Shown: positions 44,703 to 54,763 of the stretch, piece by piece
Layout: every line of letters begins with the position of its first letter
How positions within the stretch are numbered: the first letter of the stretch is position 1
NCBI GenBank assembly: GCA_963770295.1
Contig: CAVYPA010000015.1
Location: forward strand, 318,619-382,618
Direction: 5' to 3'
Length of the DNA stretch: 64,000 bases
Origin: AWTP1-13 sp963770295
Lineage (GTDB): Bacteria > Pseudomonadota > Alphaproteobacteria > Rhizobiales > Hyphomicrobiaceae
Translations under genes and position numbers: made by a program
Notes under the pieces: generated by a model
Told to the model about the DNA's origin: nothing
The model's database searches: none
Seen by the model: only the letters and a program-made list of their open reading frames with translations

Positions 44703-45113
44703 TCATCCCTGCTTCATTACGCGCTTCGTGGCTGGGTCGGACGACGAGGGGACCCAGGTGTGCCGACATTCCTCCCACACCGAGATGGTCGGCGGCGGGA
44801 AGTCCGGATCAGCAAAGGTGCCGATGGCGACGGCAATCACGCCGGGAAATCCCGTATTCTCCCAATATACCGTGGAGCCACACACTGGGCAGAAGCTATA
44901 CGTCAGGACGTTGCTGCTCTCGGCCGTGCGCGTCCACTCAGTGGCCTTTCCGGTGATGGTAATTTCCTGCCGGCGAAAGCGCGCCTGGTTGCTGATCACG
45001 GCGCCTGTGCGGCGCTGGCACTCCAGGCAATGGCACATGGAGATGCGTACTGGTTCGCCCGCGGCGGTGATGCGGAGCTGGCCGCAACTGCAGGTGGCGT
45101 GGCGGGTGGTCAT
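44703..45113 (-). CDS. GFA-family (glutathione-dependent formaldehyde-activating type) zinc protein
   Basis: 136 residues with the zinc-ligand set CSCG, MCHCLECQRRTG and FCPVCGSTVYWE, spaced as in the GFA/DUF636 fold. Family members include Gfa, which links formaldehyde to glutathione, but most have unknown substrate. It is near the alcohol-oxidising PQQ operon, which could make formaldehyde; this is an inference from position only. Confidence 0.9.
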   Translation of the reverse strand: MTTRHATCSCGQLRITAAGEPVRISMCHCLECQRRTGAVISNQARFRRQEITITGKATEWTRTAESSNVLTYSFCPVCGSTVYWENTGFPGVIAVAIGTFADPDFPPPTISVWEECRHTWVPSSSDPATKRVMKQG

Positions 45114-45477
45114 GGTCTCGGCTCCACGGATCGACGGTGCCAGGCACCGTAGAGAAAAATGTATGGAGCAATGTCAACCATGTTGCAATGAGTGGGGGGA
45201 GCCTCCCCGGAGATCCACGACGATGGCCGCCCGGCTGGCGTTCGAAAGCCGTCAGACAACCGGGAGCGCAGCGAGCACGCCAACCGGGTCAGGAGACCGC
45301 CAGATTCCGGACGATCGCCGTGCGCTGCAACGAACTGACGTTGTGTGCCAGACGGGGGGACATGAGTGACGAGCACCCTCCGAGGTGCTTTCCGGGGCCG
45401 TTGTGGAAATCATTTCCCTGTCGGCACAATTCGCTGCAGCCGGAAAAGATTGGCTCTGCACCTTGCGGGTGGATACC
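45114..45477. other. Intergenic, no supported gene
   Basis: About 360 bases between two minus-strand genes; shadow frames only, and no terminator could be recognised for the PQQ operon. Confidence 0.35.
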
Positions 45478-46407
45478 CTATTTTTGGAAGATCTTCTCCC
45501 AAATATTATCAAGTATCACGGGCTCGCGCGGTGGCAGATAAGTTAGACCTGCCTGCTTGCCGAGGTCTGCGATCTTGCCTTCAGCCTTTAGATCGACGAG
45601 CGCCTTGTTGACCGCGGCGAGCAGTACCGGCTCGCTTCCGAGCGCGACATAGCCGCGATTGGCGCCGATCGGGTAGTAATAGCCGGAAGCGGACAGGCCC
45701 GTGTCGCGGTGCGCCGCGCGATAGGCGTCGAAGCGGGCCAGGTCGAGCAGTGTCGCATCGTAGTCACCGCGGTCGAGCGCGCCGAGCAGGTCGTCGCGGC
45801 CGGGCACCAGATGCGTGATGTTGTCGATCAGCCGTCCTCTCTCGAAACTCATCAGGATGGCATCGCCAAGCGTCCCGCTTTCGATCAGCAGACGCAATCC
45901 GGAGAGATCGCCGATTTCATCGATCCTGCGGCCGCGCGTCTTGGGTCCAAGCACCACTGTTAGCGGCGAATAGACGTAAGCCTGACTGGGCGTGAGGACG
46001 CCGAGTTCGATGCGGCGCCGGCGATCATCGCGGGTCGCGCCTTCGAAATCCGGAAGCTTGGCCGTCTTCACGCCGGGCACGACCAGCGAATTGCGGGTCA
46101 GCGCATAGCCGCCGACCAGCGAGCAGCGCCCGTCGGAAAGTAGCGCATTGGCTTCGAGCTGCGGGCTCGAATCCTCGTCGAGCTTGCTTTCGAACCATTG
46201 GATCTTGAGCGGCCGTCCCAACCGATCCGCGATAACTTGCGCCAGTGTGACGTCAAAGCCGGTGCCGGGCTTGCCCCGCTGATGCGAGGAAAACGGCGGT
46301 CGATCTTCGTCGAGGCACACCTTGAGGGGATCGTCGGCGCCGTGGGCGGCCGTTTGCAGGCCTGAGAAGATCGCCGCAAGACCCAAGGCTGCAACTCGAA
46401 CTTTCAT
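45478..46407 (-). CDS. XoxJ/MoxJ-like periplasmic binding protein
   Basis: 309 residues, signal peptide to AHGAD, then an SBP_bac_3 lobe (LKVCLDEDRPPFSS, KPGTGFDVTLAQVIADRLG) and GLRLLIESGTLGDAIL. The protein follows the cytochrome with a 4-bp overlap and, in this gene order (dehydrogenase, cytochrome, SBP), matches XoxJ, an accessory protein thought to help activate lanthanide methanol dehydrogenases. An ordinary amino-acid binding role is unlikely since no permease is near. Confidence 0.85.
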   Translation of the reverse strand: MKVRVAALGLAAIFSGLQTAAHGADDPLKVCLDEDRPPFSSHQRGKPGTGFDVTLAQVIADRLGRPLKIQWFESKLDEDSSPQLEANALLSDGRCSLVGGYALTRNSLVVPGVKTAKLPDFEGATRDDRRRRIELGVLTPSQAYVYSPLTVVLGPKTRGRRIDEIGDLSGLRLLIESGTLGDAILMSFERGRLIDNITHLVPGRDDLLGALDRGDYDATLLDLARFDAYRAAHRDTGLSASGYYYPIGANRGYVALGSEPVLLAAVNKALVDLKAEGKIADLGKQAGLTYLPPREPVILDNIWEKIFQK

Positions 46408-46760
46408 GGTTTCCTCCGGCTCGAAACATAGGCCCAGAGATCGGTGATCTCGTCGTCGCTCAGGATGTCTCCCCAGGGCGGCATCTTGTTGTTCTTGCCC
46501 TGCTTAACGGCGGTGACAAAGCGCGGCTTGTCATCCGGGAAACCACGCAAGTCCGGCGTGACGGTGCCGGAGTTCATCAGGTTGGGACCGTGGCAATGCG
46601 AGCATTTCTGGGCGTAGGTCGCCTTGCCGTGGTCGATCTGTGCCTGAACGCTGCTGTCATTCAGTTCCTCTGCGGCGCGGGCGGTTACCATCGACACGAC
46701 CGCCAGCACCGCGACGGCGGCGAAGGTCGCCGCCATCTGGCAAGACATTTCTCTTGGCAT
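46404..46760 (-). CDS. XoxG-like cytochrome c
   Basis: 118 residues; signal peptide (AATFAAVAVLAVVSMVTARAA), then YAQKCSHCHGPNLMNSG with the heme-binding CxxCH, DKPRFVTAVKQGKNNKMPPW with the axial Met, and a helical end. It is the electron acceptor expected for the dehydrogenase encoded 13 bp upstream. Three in-frame ATGs make the exact start uncertain; 46760 is used. Confidence 0.88.
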   Translation of the reverse strand: MPREMSCQMAATFAAVAVLAVVSMVTARAAEELNDSSVQAQIDHGKATYAQKCSHCHGPNLMNSGTVTPDLRGFPDDKPRFVTAVKQGKNNKMPPWGDILSDDEITDLWAYVSSRRKP

Positions 46761-46773
46761 GCGCGACCGACGG

Positions 46774-48438
46774 TTATTGCTTGAGCGCGAATACCCATAG
46801 CGATCCGCCCGGAGGCACTTTCGCCAGCCGCTCGTCCCCGGAGAACAGCGAGTAGACCCCACCATAGCCGCTTGCGACGGCAACATACTGCACGCCGTCC
46901 TGCTGCCACGTCACAGGTTGCCCCTCGATGCCGGAGCCGGTCTGGAACTGCCAGAGCTTCTTGCCGCTGTCGGCGTCAAAGGCTTCGAACTCGCCGGTCA
47001 ACTGCCCGGAGAAGACGACGCCGCCGGCGGTGGAGAGCACGCCGGAGAAGCGCGGGATGTCACTGGGCGCTTCCCACTTGGTCTTTCCGGTAAGCGGATC
47101 GATCGCCTTGAGATGACCGCGCGGTCCATCACCCCACTCCCAGAGATCGGTGAGGTCCATGCCGAGATACCATTCGCCGGCCTTGTAAGTGACGGGCTCG
47201 GTCTTGTAGTGACCACCGAATGCCAGCGTGTTGGCATAGGCAATGCCGGTTTGCGGATTGTAGGACATCGGCTCCCAGTTCTTGCCGCCCAGAATTGACG
47301 GGAACACCGTCACTTTCTTGCCCTCGCGCGCGTCCCTCGTGATGTCGGTCTCGATCGGCCTTCCGGTCTTCAGATCGATGCCGGTCGCCCAATTGACCTT
47401 CACGTAAGGATTGGCCGCGAGCAGCTTTCCGTTGGTGCGGTCGAGCACGTAGAAGAAGCCATTGCGGTTCGCATCCATCAGCACCTTGGTCGGCTTGCCT
47501 TCGATATTCATGTCGGCGAGCACCATCTCGGCCACCGAGTCGTAGTCGAACGGGTTGTTGGGCGAGAATTGGTAGTGCCATTTGATCTTGCCCGTCTTCG
47601 GATCGAGCGCGAGCACCGAGCAGGTATAAAGATTGTCGCCGGGCCGCACTGCGGAGTTGAACGGGCCGGGATTGCCGATGCCCCAATAAACCGTGTTCAG
47701 CTCGGGGTCGTAGGAGCCGGTGATCCAGGTCGATCCGCCGCCAAATTTCCAAGTGTCACCCTTCCAGGTGTCGCCGCCGGGCTCGTCCGGGCTCGGAATG
47801 GTGTGGGTCCGCCACAAATGCTTGCCGGTGGCCGGATCCCAGCCGTCGATAAAGCCACGGGTGCCGAACTCCGCGCCGGAGATGCCGGTCAGGACCACGC
47901 CATCGGCGACCAGCGGTGCCACCGTCATGGAATAGCCTTCCTTGATGTCGGCGGCCTTCTGACGCCAGAGCTCCTTGCCGGTCTTGGCGTCGAGCGCGAT
48001 GACATTGGCGTCGAGGGTGGTGCGCAGTACCTTGCCGTCAAACAGCGCAGCGCCGCGATTGATGATACCGCAGCAGACGACTCGCGGCGTCTCCGGCGGA
48101 TATTCGACCTTCGTCTTCCAGATCTGCTTTCCGGTCTTGGCATCGATCGCCATCGTGGCGGAATGCGTCGTCACATAGATCACGCCCTGATAGACCAGCG
48201 GCTGTGATTCCTCGCTTCGATCGTCAGCAAAACTGTAATTCCACACCGGTACGAGGTTCTTGACGGTGTCCTTGTTGATCTGATCCAGCGTGCTGAATCG
48301 ATTGAGATTGTAGCCCATTCCGTAATTGAGAACGTTCGAGGTGTCGGTCGCGCCCTTGACTAGTTGTTCGCTGGTCTGGGCACTGGCCCCATGTGAGACA
48401 ATAACCGCAAGGCCGATGGCCATCGCTATGCGCTTCAT
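46774..48438 (-). CDS. PQQ-dependent alcohol dehydrogenase with lanthanide-type motif
   Basis: 554 residues from 48438, with GGGAGGAACC before the ATG and a signal peptide to GASAQ. Beta-propeller motifs (AKTGKQIWKTKV, AKTGKELWRQKA, PATGKHLWRTH) and the adjacent-Cys pair RVVCCGI are as in MxaF/XoxF. The active site PFDYDSVAEM has Asp298 as base and Asp300 as the extra lanthanide ligand. The order with cytochrome and SBP is the xoxF-G-J order. Periplasmic oxidation of methanol or another small alcohol is probable. Confidence 0.93.
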   Translation of the reverse strand: MKRIAMAIGLAVIVSHGASAQTSEQLVKGATDTSNVLNYGMGYNLNRFSTLDQINKDTVKNLVPVWNYSFADDRSEESQPLVYQGVIYVTTHSATMAIDAKTGKQIWKTKVEYPPETPRVVCCGIINRGAALFDGKVLRTTLDANVIALDAKTGKELWRQKAADIKEGYSMTVAPLVADGVVLTGISGAEFGTRGFIDGWDPATGKHLWRTHTIPSPDEPGGDTWKGDTWKFGGGSTWITGSYDPELNTVYWGIGNPGPFNSAVRPGDNLYTCSVLALDPKTGKIKWHYQFSPNNPFDYDSVAEMVLADMNIEGKPTKVLMDANRNGFFYVLDRTNGKLLAANPYVKVNWATGIDLKTGRPIETDITRDAREGKKVTVFPSILGGKNWEPMSYNPQTGIAYANTLAFGGHYKTEPVTYKAGEWYLGMDLTDLWEWGDGPRGHLKAIDPLTGKTKWEAPSDIPRFSGVLSTAGGVVFSGQLTGEFEAFDADSGKKLWQFQTGSGIEGQPVTWQQDGVQYVAVASGYGGVYSLFSGDERLAKVPPGGSLWVFALKQ

Positions 48439-48466
48439 CGGTTCCTCCCAAATCATTTTTTACTTC

Positions 48467-48489
48467 GCGGGCGGAAAGCCGCCGCCCGC
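48467..48489 (-). promoter_or_regulatory. Hairpin in the leader of the xoxF-like operon
   Basis: GCGGGCGG and CCGCCCGC form a perfect 8-bp stem with a 7-base loop, 28 bases upstream of the start codon. No T-run, so not a terminator; possibly an RNA stability or control element. Confidence 0.3.
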
Positions 48490-48888
48490 AGACTATATTG
48501 AAATCGTGGCGTGCAGATAGATGGAATTAAGCATTGTCGCGCGTAATGGACAGTCGAGCGGCGATGCACCGCCCAGCCGGGTGAGACCATTGCCTCTTAG
48601 CCAGGGGTAGAATGCTTCCGCATCGTGCGGGAGATGACCGCAGGCGCATGCACGTAGGTCTGCTTTGGGTCGTGTGACACGGAAGCGATCGTCTGTGTAT
48701 CGGCGACGGCCAACTGTGCGAGTGATGAAGGAGAGCCCTTCGGGGTCGGCAATCGTGAGCTCATCAGCCACCGCAAGCTGTTATGGCCAAATACCATGGT
48801 GGTGAGCGTTGCGGAAACGCCGAGACAAGATTTCGGCAGGCATTGTTGAGGGAGGCGAGCGCAAGCACTGAGGCGCGGCGATACAGGG
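48490..48888. other. Intergenic upstream of the xoxF-like operon
   Basis: About 400 bases with only weak minus-strand frames; the operon promoter should lie here, but no box pair is convincing. Confidence 0.35.
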
Positions 48889-49500
48889 GTGCTGAAGGTG
48901 GCTGCTTCGCCTCAGTACATCGACGGCGTCATCTCCGAGTTTCTGCACCGCTACGCGAAAAGCTACCCAAACGTGCAAGGTGAGATTGATCGAGGCGATT
49001 GGGGCGGAAACCCTAGGATTGCTCGAGCGTGGCGAGATTTACCTGGGTCAAAATCTGCTTCGTGCCGTTCGGCCCGACAATCCTCGCCTTGAGAACCTTC
49101 CGCTGAAGCCGGTGGACCTGCTTGCCGTCGGGCATCCGCGGCTGGTGACCGGCAAGGGTGCCGCAATCGAGGTAGCCCAGCTCGCGGCCCATCCGCTGCT
49201 CCTGCTCGATATACCGGTTTCATCTTCCGCCGCACCTTGGATGCCGCCTGCCGTCTGGCGCGAATTGAGGTCAACATCGCCTTCGAAAGCCGGGTGCCGC
49301 ATACGTTACTGACGATGGCCAGAAAGGACATGGCGTAGCAATCGTTCCCTCGGCGCCGCGCATCGATCGATACCCGCTGTTGCGCATCGCCCGGGTAACC
49401 TACCCGGGCAAAGCATTGCGCGAGCCCTTGGCAATTTTCTGCGAGAAACGGTACTGTCGCTGCCGGAAGTGCAGAACGTCAACTATATGACCCCGCCTCG
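48889..49500 (+). pseudogene. LysR-type regulator, effector-binding domain with frameshifts
   Basis: LKVAASPQYIDGVISEFLHR, then IEAIGAETLGLLERGEIYLGQN and NLPLKPVDLLAVGHPRL, AIEVAQLAAHPLLLLD, and later FRRTLDAACRLARIEVNIAF and APRIDRYPLLRIARVTYPGK, spread over several frames. The helix-turn-helix start is missing and at least three shifts are needed. Dead. Confidence 0.7.
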
Positions 49501-49679
49501 AAACCACTCGACTTGCCACCAACGTGAAACGATCTTGGGTGGCTAAGATTTATAGGTAGAGCTATCGATGTTGCCGGAAAAATCCATTTGTCGTCGATGC
49601 GGGCCAATGCCATGTTGAATTGCCTCGCGATGAGCTCAGCGTGCCGAGCCGATCGACCGCGCTGGAGCAGAGCGGTGGT

Positions 49680-49860
49680 AGAGCATCGCCGGCAAGGTGC
49701 ACACCGAGGGCTGCCCGTGAAGTTGTCGGCGCCATATGCATAGTCGCCTCCCTTCTGGGACAGCGTTCGCGAGACGTTCTCGTCGGGTTATGCCCCGAGA
49801 GAGATCGACGACCTGATCAAGGAAGGTGTGATCGCGGAGCAGTCTCGGAACAAGAAAGCA
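49680..49860 (+). pseudogene. CaiB/BaiF CoA-transferase, C-terminal remnant
   Basis: HRGLPVKLSA, then an in-frame stop, then WDSVRETFSSGYAPREIDDLIKEGVI recall the end of family III CoA-transferases (GxPVKLS...EVL...GYS..EI..L...GVI). Only the last 60 codons remain, directly before the malate synthase remnant. Confidence 0.42.
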
Positions 49861-52100
49861 ATGACAGAGCGTGTGCTGGTCGGCGGCTTGAGCGTCGCAA
49901 AGGTTCTCTATGACTTCGTCAACCGGGAAGCACTGCCGGGTACCGGCCTATCCGAAACCGCGTTCTGGGCGCGTCTCGACCGCATTGTGCACGACTTGGC
50001 ACCGAAAAACCGCGCGCTGCTCAAGGTGCGAGACGATATGCAGAGCCGGATCAACGCGTGGCACAAAGCGCATATTGGCCAACCCTCCGACCTAACCGCC
50101 TACAAGAAGTTCCTAGCAGAGATCGGCTACCTCGTCCCGGAGGGCCCTGACTTCGCGGTCGACACCGCCAACGTCGACGATGAGATCGCCTGCGTCGCTG
50201 GCCCACAACTGGTGGTCCCGGTCACCAACGCCCGCTATGCCCTAAACGCCGCCAACGCGCGCTGGGAAGCCTCTACGACGCACTGTATGGCACTGACGTG
50301 ATCCCCGAGGACAATGGAGCGACCCGCGGCGGCGGCTACAATCCGATGCGCGGCGCCAGGGTGTTCGCCTGGACCAAGCGCTTCCTTGACGAGGTGGCGC
50401 CGCTCGCGAAAGGCTCGCATGCAGCCGTGCGAGGCTATGCCGTGCAGGACGGCGGGCTGGTGGTCAGCTTTGACAACGTCGCCGACACCTGGCTGGACAG
50501 CGCCGCGCGGCTGATCGGCCTCTCCTCCGCGACGACGCCGGTGGACTCGCCGATCCTGCGCAGTTGATCGGCTATCGCGGCGATCCGTCGGAGCCCCGTG
50601 CTATCCTGCTCCGCCACAACGGACTGCACGTCGAGATCCAGATCGACAGCGGCCACCACATGGGCAAGGACGATACGGCCGGTCGTGGCCGTCGTGTTAC
50701 TCGAGGCCGCGATCACGACGATCATGGACTGGAGGACTCGATCGCCGCCGTCGATCGCCGACGACAAGGTCGGCGCCTATCGCAACTGGCTGGGCCTGAT
50801 GAACGGCACGCTGACCGCGAGACTTCGAGAAGGGCGGCGCGCACGATGACCCGCGCGCTCAATCCCGACCGCGTCTACACCGCGTCCGACGGCGGGACGC
50901 TGACCCTGCCCGGCCGCAGCCTGATGCTGGTGCGCAACGTCGGCCACCTGATGACGATCGACGCGGTCACTCGACCGCAGGGCGGCTCCGAATCCCCGAG
51001 GGCATCCTCGACGCGATGGTCACGTCGCCGATCGCGCTGCACGACTCTGCAGCGCACGGTCAAGTCCGGGAACAGCCGCGCCGGCTCGGTCTATATCGTC
51101 AAGCCGAAGATGCACGGGCCCGAGGAGGTCGCCTTCGCCGGTGAGCTCTTCGACCGCGTCGAAGCGGCGCTCGGGCTCCCGCGCAACACGCTCAAAATCG
51201 GCATCATGGACGAGGAGCGGCGGACGCACGCTCAACCTGAAGGAATGCATCCGCGCGGCGACAGCGACCGCGTGTCGTCTTCATCAACACCGGCTTCCTC
51301 GATCGCACCGGCGACGAAATCCACACGTCCATGGAAGCCGGGCCGATGATCCGCAAGGGCGACATGAAGGCGTCGACCTGGATCAGGCCTACGAGGACTG
51401 GAACGTCGACATCGGCCTGACGTGCGGGCTCCCCGGCCGCGCGCAGATCGGCAAGGGCATGTGGGCGATGCCCGACCGGATGGCGGACATGCTGAGCGCC
51501 AAGATCGCGCACCCGGAGGCCGGCGCGAACACCGCGTGGGTCCCCTCGCCGACCGCCGCCACGCTGCACGCCTCCACTATCACAGGTCGACGTGCCGCGC
51601 GCGGCAGGCAGGAGCTGCGCTCGCGGCCGCGCGCGCCGCTCGACGATATCCTCACGATCCCGGTCGCGGAGCGGCACGAACCGGCCGCCGGAGGATGATG
51701 CAGGCGGAGCTCGACAACAACGCGCAGGGCATTCTCGGCTACGTGGTGCGCTGGATCGACCAGGGCGTCGGCTGCTCCAAGGTGCCCGACATCAACAACG
51801 TCGGACTGATGGAGGACCGCGCCACCCTGCGCATCTCCAGCCAGCACATCGCCAACTGGCTGCATCACGGCGTCATCATCGAAGCACCAGGTGACGGAGA
51901 CACTGAAGCGCATGGCCGCCGTGGTCGACCGGCAGAACGCGGGCGACCCGCTCTACCAGCCGATGGCACCGGACTTCGACCTGGTCGCCTTTCAGGCCGC
52001 CTGCGACCTGGTCTTCAAGGGCCGCGAGCAGCCGAACGGCTACACCGAGCCGATCCTGCACGCTCGCCGGATGGAGGCGAAAGCCCGGTCAGGTCGATGA
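49861..52100 (+). pseudogene. glcB: Malate synthase G, full length with many frameshifts
   Basis: About 2,240 bp, the span of an intact 720-750-residue enzyme, broken by many single-base shifts. Recognisable pieces in order: VGGLSVAKVLYDFVNREALP, GPQLVVPVTNARYALNAANA, AILLRHNGLHVEIQID, MGKDD, AITTIMD, NPDRVYTASDGGTLTLPGRS, VYIVKPKMHGPEEVAFAGEL, AQIGKGMWAMPD, TAWVPSPTAATLHA, DNNAQGILGYVVRWIDQGVG and CSKVPDINNVGLMEDRA. The first break (50263-50267) is loss of one G in TGGGG. It would have condensed glyoxylate with acetyl-CoA. Confidence 0.88.
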
Positions 52101-52249
52101 TCCAGAGCACCGGGCGGTGGGGCGAGATCAACGCCACGCCACGCGGCAAGTTGCTGGCGTCCTCGATTCGCCATCGCGCGTTCGCGAACTTGTTCGTCAA
52201 GCGTGTCGCCACAGCAGCGATCGGGTTGGGACATTTCCCGTAGCACCGG

Positions 52250-52648
52250 TTATCTCGGCGCCCGCGAATGACGGCGTTTGCGCGTTGTAGACCACCGCTC
52301 GCAGGTTTGTTTGCGGCCAGACAATCTCGCGGTCGTGCTCGACGGCCAATGCCATCGCGGCCTGCCGCGCTCGGCATGATGGTCCGGTGTAAAGGGAAAT
52401 CGGCCCAATCGGAGTTCCTGCCTCGAAGGTCGTTGTTGGAGCGCATACTTGCCGACGGCAGGATAGGGAGGCGCAGCAAGTTTTAGCTCCATCCTCCCTG
52501 GTGCGGTGTGGAAGCAGAGGTTCTTCCCCTTAACAAGCACATGGGCAGCGGAGATAAGGTGCGGTCGAACAGGATCACCCATGAGCAGGCCGGTCCCTAT
52601 TTGCTCGGGCCGCCCCCTGAGCGTCATCCCGACAAATAGGGACAACAT
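52250..52648 (-). pseudogene. Possible trypsin-like peptidase fragment
   Basis: GTGLLMGDPVRPHLISAAHVL looks like the N-terminal part of a trypsin-like fold with the catalytic His, but Asp and Ser boxes do not follow. A second frame (TTFEAGTPIGPISLYTGPS and onward) is unassigned. Weakly supported. Confidence 0.33.
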
Positions 52649-52931
52649 GCTTGCTCAGTTGTTGTGCTAGCTGGTCATACGCGGTCGCAAATCTTCCGAG
52701 GGTGCGGTCGGCTCCATAGGCGCTCTGGCGCTAAGAACGCTGACGGTAAGTGATGACAAGCGCGGGGGAAGCTATCACCTCCCAAGGGATGAGCATTGAA
52801 CCGGTGGGTATGCTCCGCAGATCGGAGCAACGCACGCCACCTGTCGCCGGGCGAGGGGGGCGCAGGAGGCCCCGAGATTGCCTATGGTGTCGATGGTTCA
52901 ATGCCGTAACGCATGGTGCTTGGAGGCTGCC

Positions 52932-53372
52932 GTGAACTGGTCGCGCGGGCTGCCGCGATTGTGGATCGCCTTCACCGTTATCTTCGCGGGAAGTCCTCAG
53001 GCACAAACGTCATCAAGGGAAGTGTGGGCATGCGTGACCGAGCATATGGTTGGAATACAAGAGCTCAGTGATAAGACCGTCGTGACGGGGAACTTCAAAG
53101 TCGACCCAGAAAAGTTCTTGCTGACCATCGAGACCAGCTTCGGCCTGCGCTCGGCGTCCCTATCACCGGAATTCACGGGTCCTTACCAAGAGACGGAAAG
53201 CGGGCCTAAGCTTAGCACATTCAAGCAGGGCGTCGGGCTCGGTTGGCTAGTATTCCGCAACAGCGAAGGGCAAAGCCCAAAGATGAGAGGAGAAAGCGAT
53301 CGGCAATTCAGGCTCAGCTATGTTTGGGGAGGTGGCGAATTTTTGATGCGGGGACGATGCGTCCCGTTTTGA
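52932..53372 (+). CDS. Exported hypothetical protein, 146 residues
   Basis: GTG at 52932 preceded by GGAGG. Signal peptide LPRLWIAFTVIFAGSPQAQ then a soluble domain (EVWACVTEHMVGIQELSDK, GLRSASLSPEF, QGVGLGWLVFRN) ending in a single Cys near the C-terminus. Family not recognised. Confidence 0.55.
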   Translation: MNWSRGLPRLWIAFTVIFAGSPQAQTSSREVWACVTEHMVGIQELSDKTVVTGNFKVDPEKFLLTIETSFGLRSASLSPEFTGPYQETESGPKLSTFKQGVGLGWLVFRNSEGQSPKMRGESDRQFRLSYVWGGGEFLMRGRCVPF

Positions 53373-53420
53373 GTTGCGGTCGAAGCTGGCTTGAATGAGT
53401 GGTAGCACGATGGCGATGCT

Positions 53421-53699
53421 ATGACGGCGGAAGATACGATCCTGCTGCTGTTCGGGGCAGCCCTGCTGACGTTTATCGCCACTTCTTTGGGGGACCGCGA
53501 ACGCAAGTGGCTTAACCCGCGAGCGAAGGGCCTCATGGTCGGAATATTCTTCGGCTGTCTTGTGGGTGAAGTCACTTCAAATGTGCTGACCAGATACGAC
53601 GTGGAAGCGAGGTGGCTCTATTGGCTGATCGGTCTCGCCGTTTGTGCTGCATGTTATTGGATTGCGGTGCGCGAAGACTTGAAAAAGGGCCTGGGGTGA
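53421..53699 (+). CDS. Small membrane protein, 92 residues
   Basis: Three hydrophobic segments: ILLLFGAALLTFIATSLG, GLMVGIFFGCLVGEV and LYWLIGLAVCAACYWIAV. Starts 48 bp after the previous gene. Function unknown. Confidence 0.6.
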   Translation: MTAEDTILLLFGAALLTFIATSLGDRERKWLNPRAKGLMVGIFFGCLVGEVTSNVLTRYDVEARWLYWLIGLAVCAACYWIAVREDLKKGLG

Positions 53700-53710
53700 A
53701 CCAGGCGTCT

Positions 53711-53889
53711 CTACTTCTTTTTCAGCAGTTGCTTCCGCGCCAGGCGCCGACTTTCCACGATAAGCTGCTTGCATTCTTGTACGGTGATGCTTCCGTTGCG
53801 CGCTGCGGCCCTTGCATCCAGTGGGCGACTAGGTGCTCAGGGTCGTTCTTGGCGGCGTTGAGCCGTTGCAGCAATTCCTTTTAGGTCAT
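53711..53889 (-). pseudogene. Small helical protein with early stop, possible pseudogene
   Basis: After ATG ACC TAA (stop at codon 3) the frame runs KELLQRLNAAKNDPEHLVAHW, and a shifted frame ends SITVQECKQLIVESRRLARK. It looks like a small helical protein inactivated twice. Confidence 0.32.
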
Positions 53890-53984
53890 TAGCCTACGCA
53901 CTCCCCAAAAGTGGGGATCACAACTACTCCAGCGCACACCAAATGTAATTTTCTGGACAATGCCTCCCATAGAAGGCGCAGGCG

Positions 53985-54200
53985 ATGTTGGTTTACTTGT
54001 TTCAGCGCAATGGCGACCGTGCGCTCACAACTGACATCACCGGTCGAAACCTTCCGTCGTCCACGCCTTACAGGCATTGGGCCTTCATGGAGGCACTTGA
54101 CGACGAAAAAACTAGGCCTCCGCTGGGCGTCGCTGACCTCAAAGAAGCGCTCAGCCGAGTGAGGGCTTTCGGCTACTACACGTTCAAAGAGCGTAGTTAG
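53985..54200 (+). CDS. Small hypothetical protein, 71 residues
   Basis: ATG at 53985; MLVYLFQRNGDRALTTDITG, NLPSSTPYRHWAFMEALDD and VADLKEALSRVRAFGYYTF. Soluble, no family known to me, but the style is that of small rhizobial stress proteins. Confidence 0.5.
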   Translation: MLVYLFQRNGDRALTTDITGRNLPSSTPYRHWAFMEALDDEKTRPPLGVADLKEALSRVRAFGYYTFKERS

Positions 54201-54259
54201 GACACTACGGCGCACGACAGTTCTGCCGAGGCGTGAGTACGAAGTGAACCCAGTGGCCT

Positions 54260-54475
54260 CTAGAACGGCAATTCAAATAGTCGCCGCCAGTTTTCGTCGG
54301 CGACGATAATCATTCCACGGCTGACAAGCGTTCCGTTCCAAACGTCATCCGCCAAACACCGTTGCGCGCGCCGCACTGCCTCCTCTTCGGCCTGAGCAGG
54401 GTTGGCCAGTTCGATACCGTCCTGGTCCAGTACGGCCACTTAACCACGTTTAACGTGGAAGAAGTATTGCGCCAT
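54260..54475 (-). pseudogene. DUF6894-like protein with in-frame stop, third copy
   Basis: Codons from ATG 54475: AQYFFHVKRG, then TAA at codon 12, then VAVLDQDGIELANPAQAEEE and IIVADENWRRLFELPF to the stop at 54260. Apart from the stop it aligns end to end with the copies at 34803 and 55993, but lacks the 15-bp repeats. Translation could restart only at the GTG after the stop, which would lose the conserved N-terminus. Confidence 0.7.
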
Positions 54476-54763
54476 CTCGAAGCTCTCCTGCGGGCGCGAG
54501 CACTTTGCGCAGGAAACCCACGGGACGGTATTCGATCCACCTATGCGAAAACTTTTATGTGGTCTCCGATTGCTGCGGTGCAATGCATCGCGAATGCAAT
54601 AGTTTGTAGACAAACAGTATCGTGGCCAAATGACCTATGACGGACGGAGAGGTTGGACTGCAACCCGTTTTGTTCGTTTGCGGGTTAACCGGCGATAATC
54701 GTGCAGGTATTAAGTAATGAGGCTTACCGACAATCGAGAGATCTTATACCAAAATAAGTTCCC

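Noticed and set aside
49828..52250. Prophage structural region
   Set aside because: The overlapping short frames all belong to a fragmented malate synthase G.
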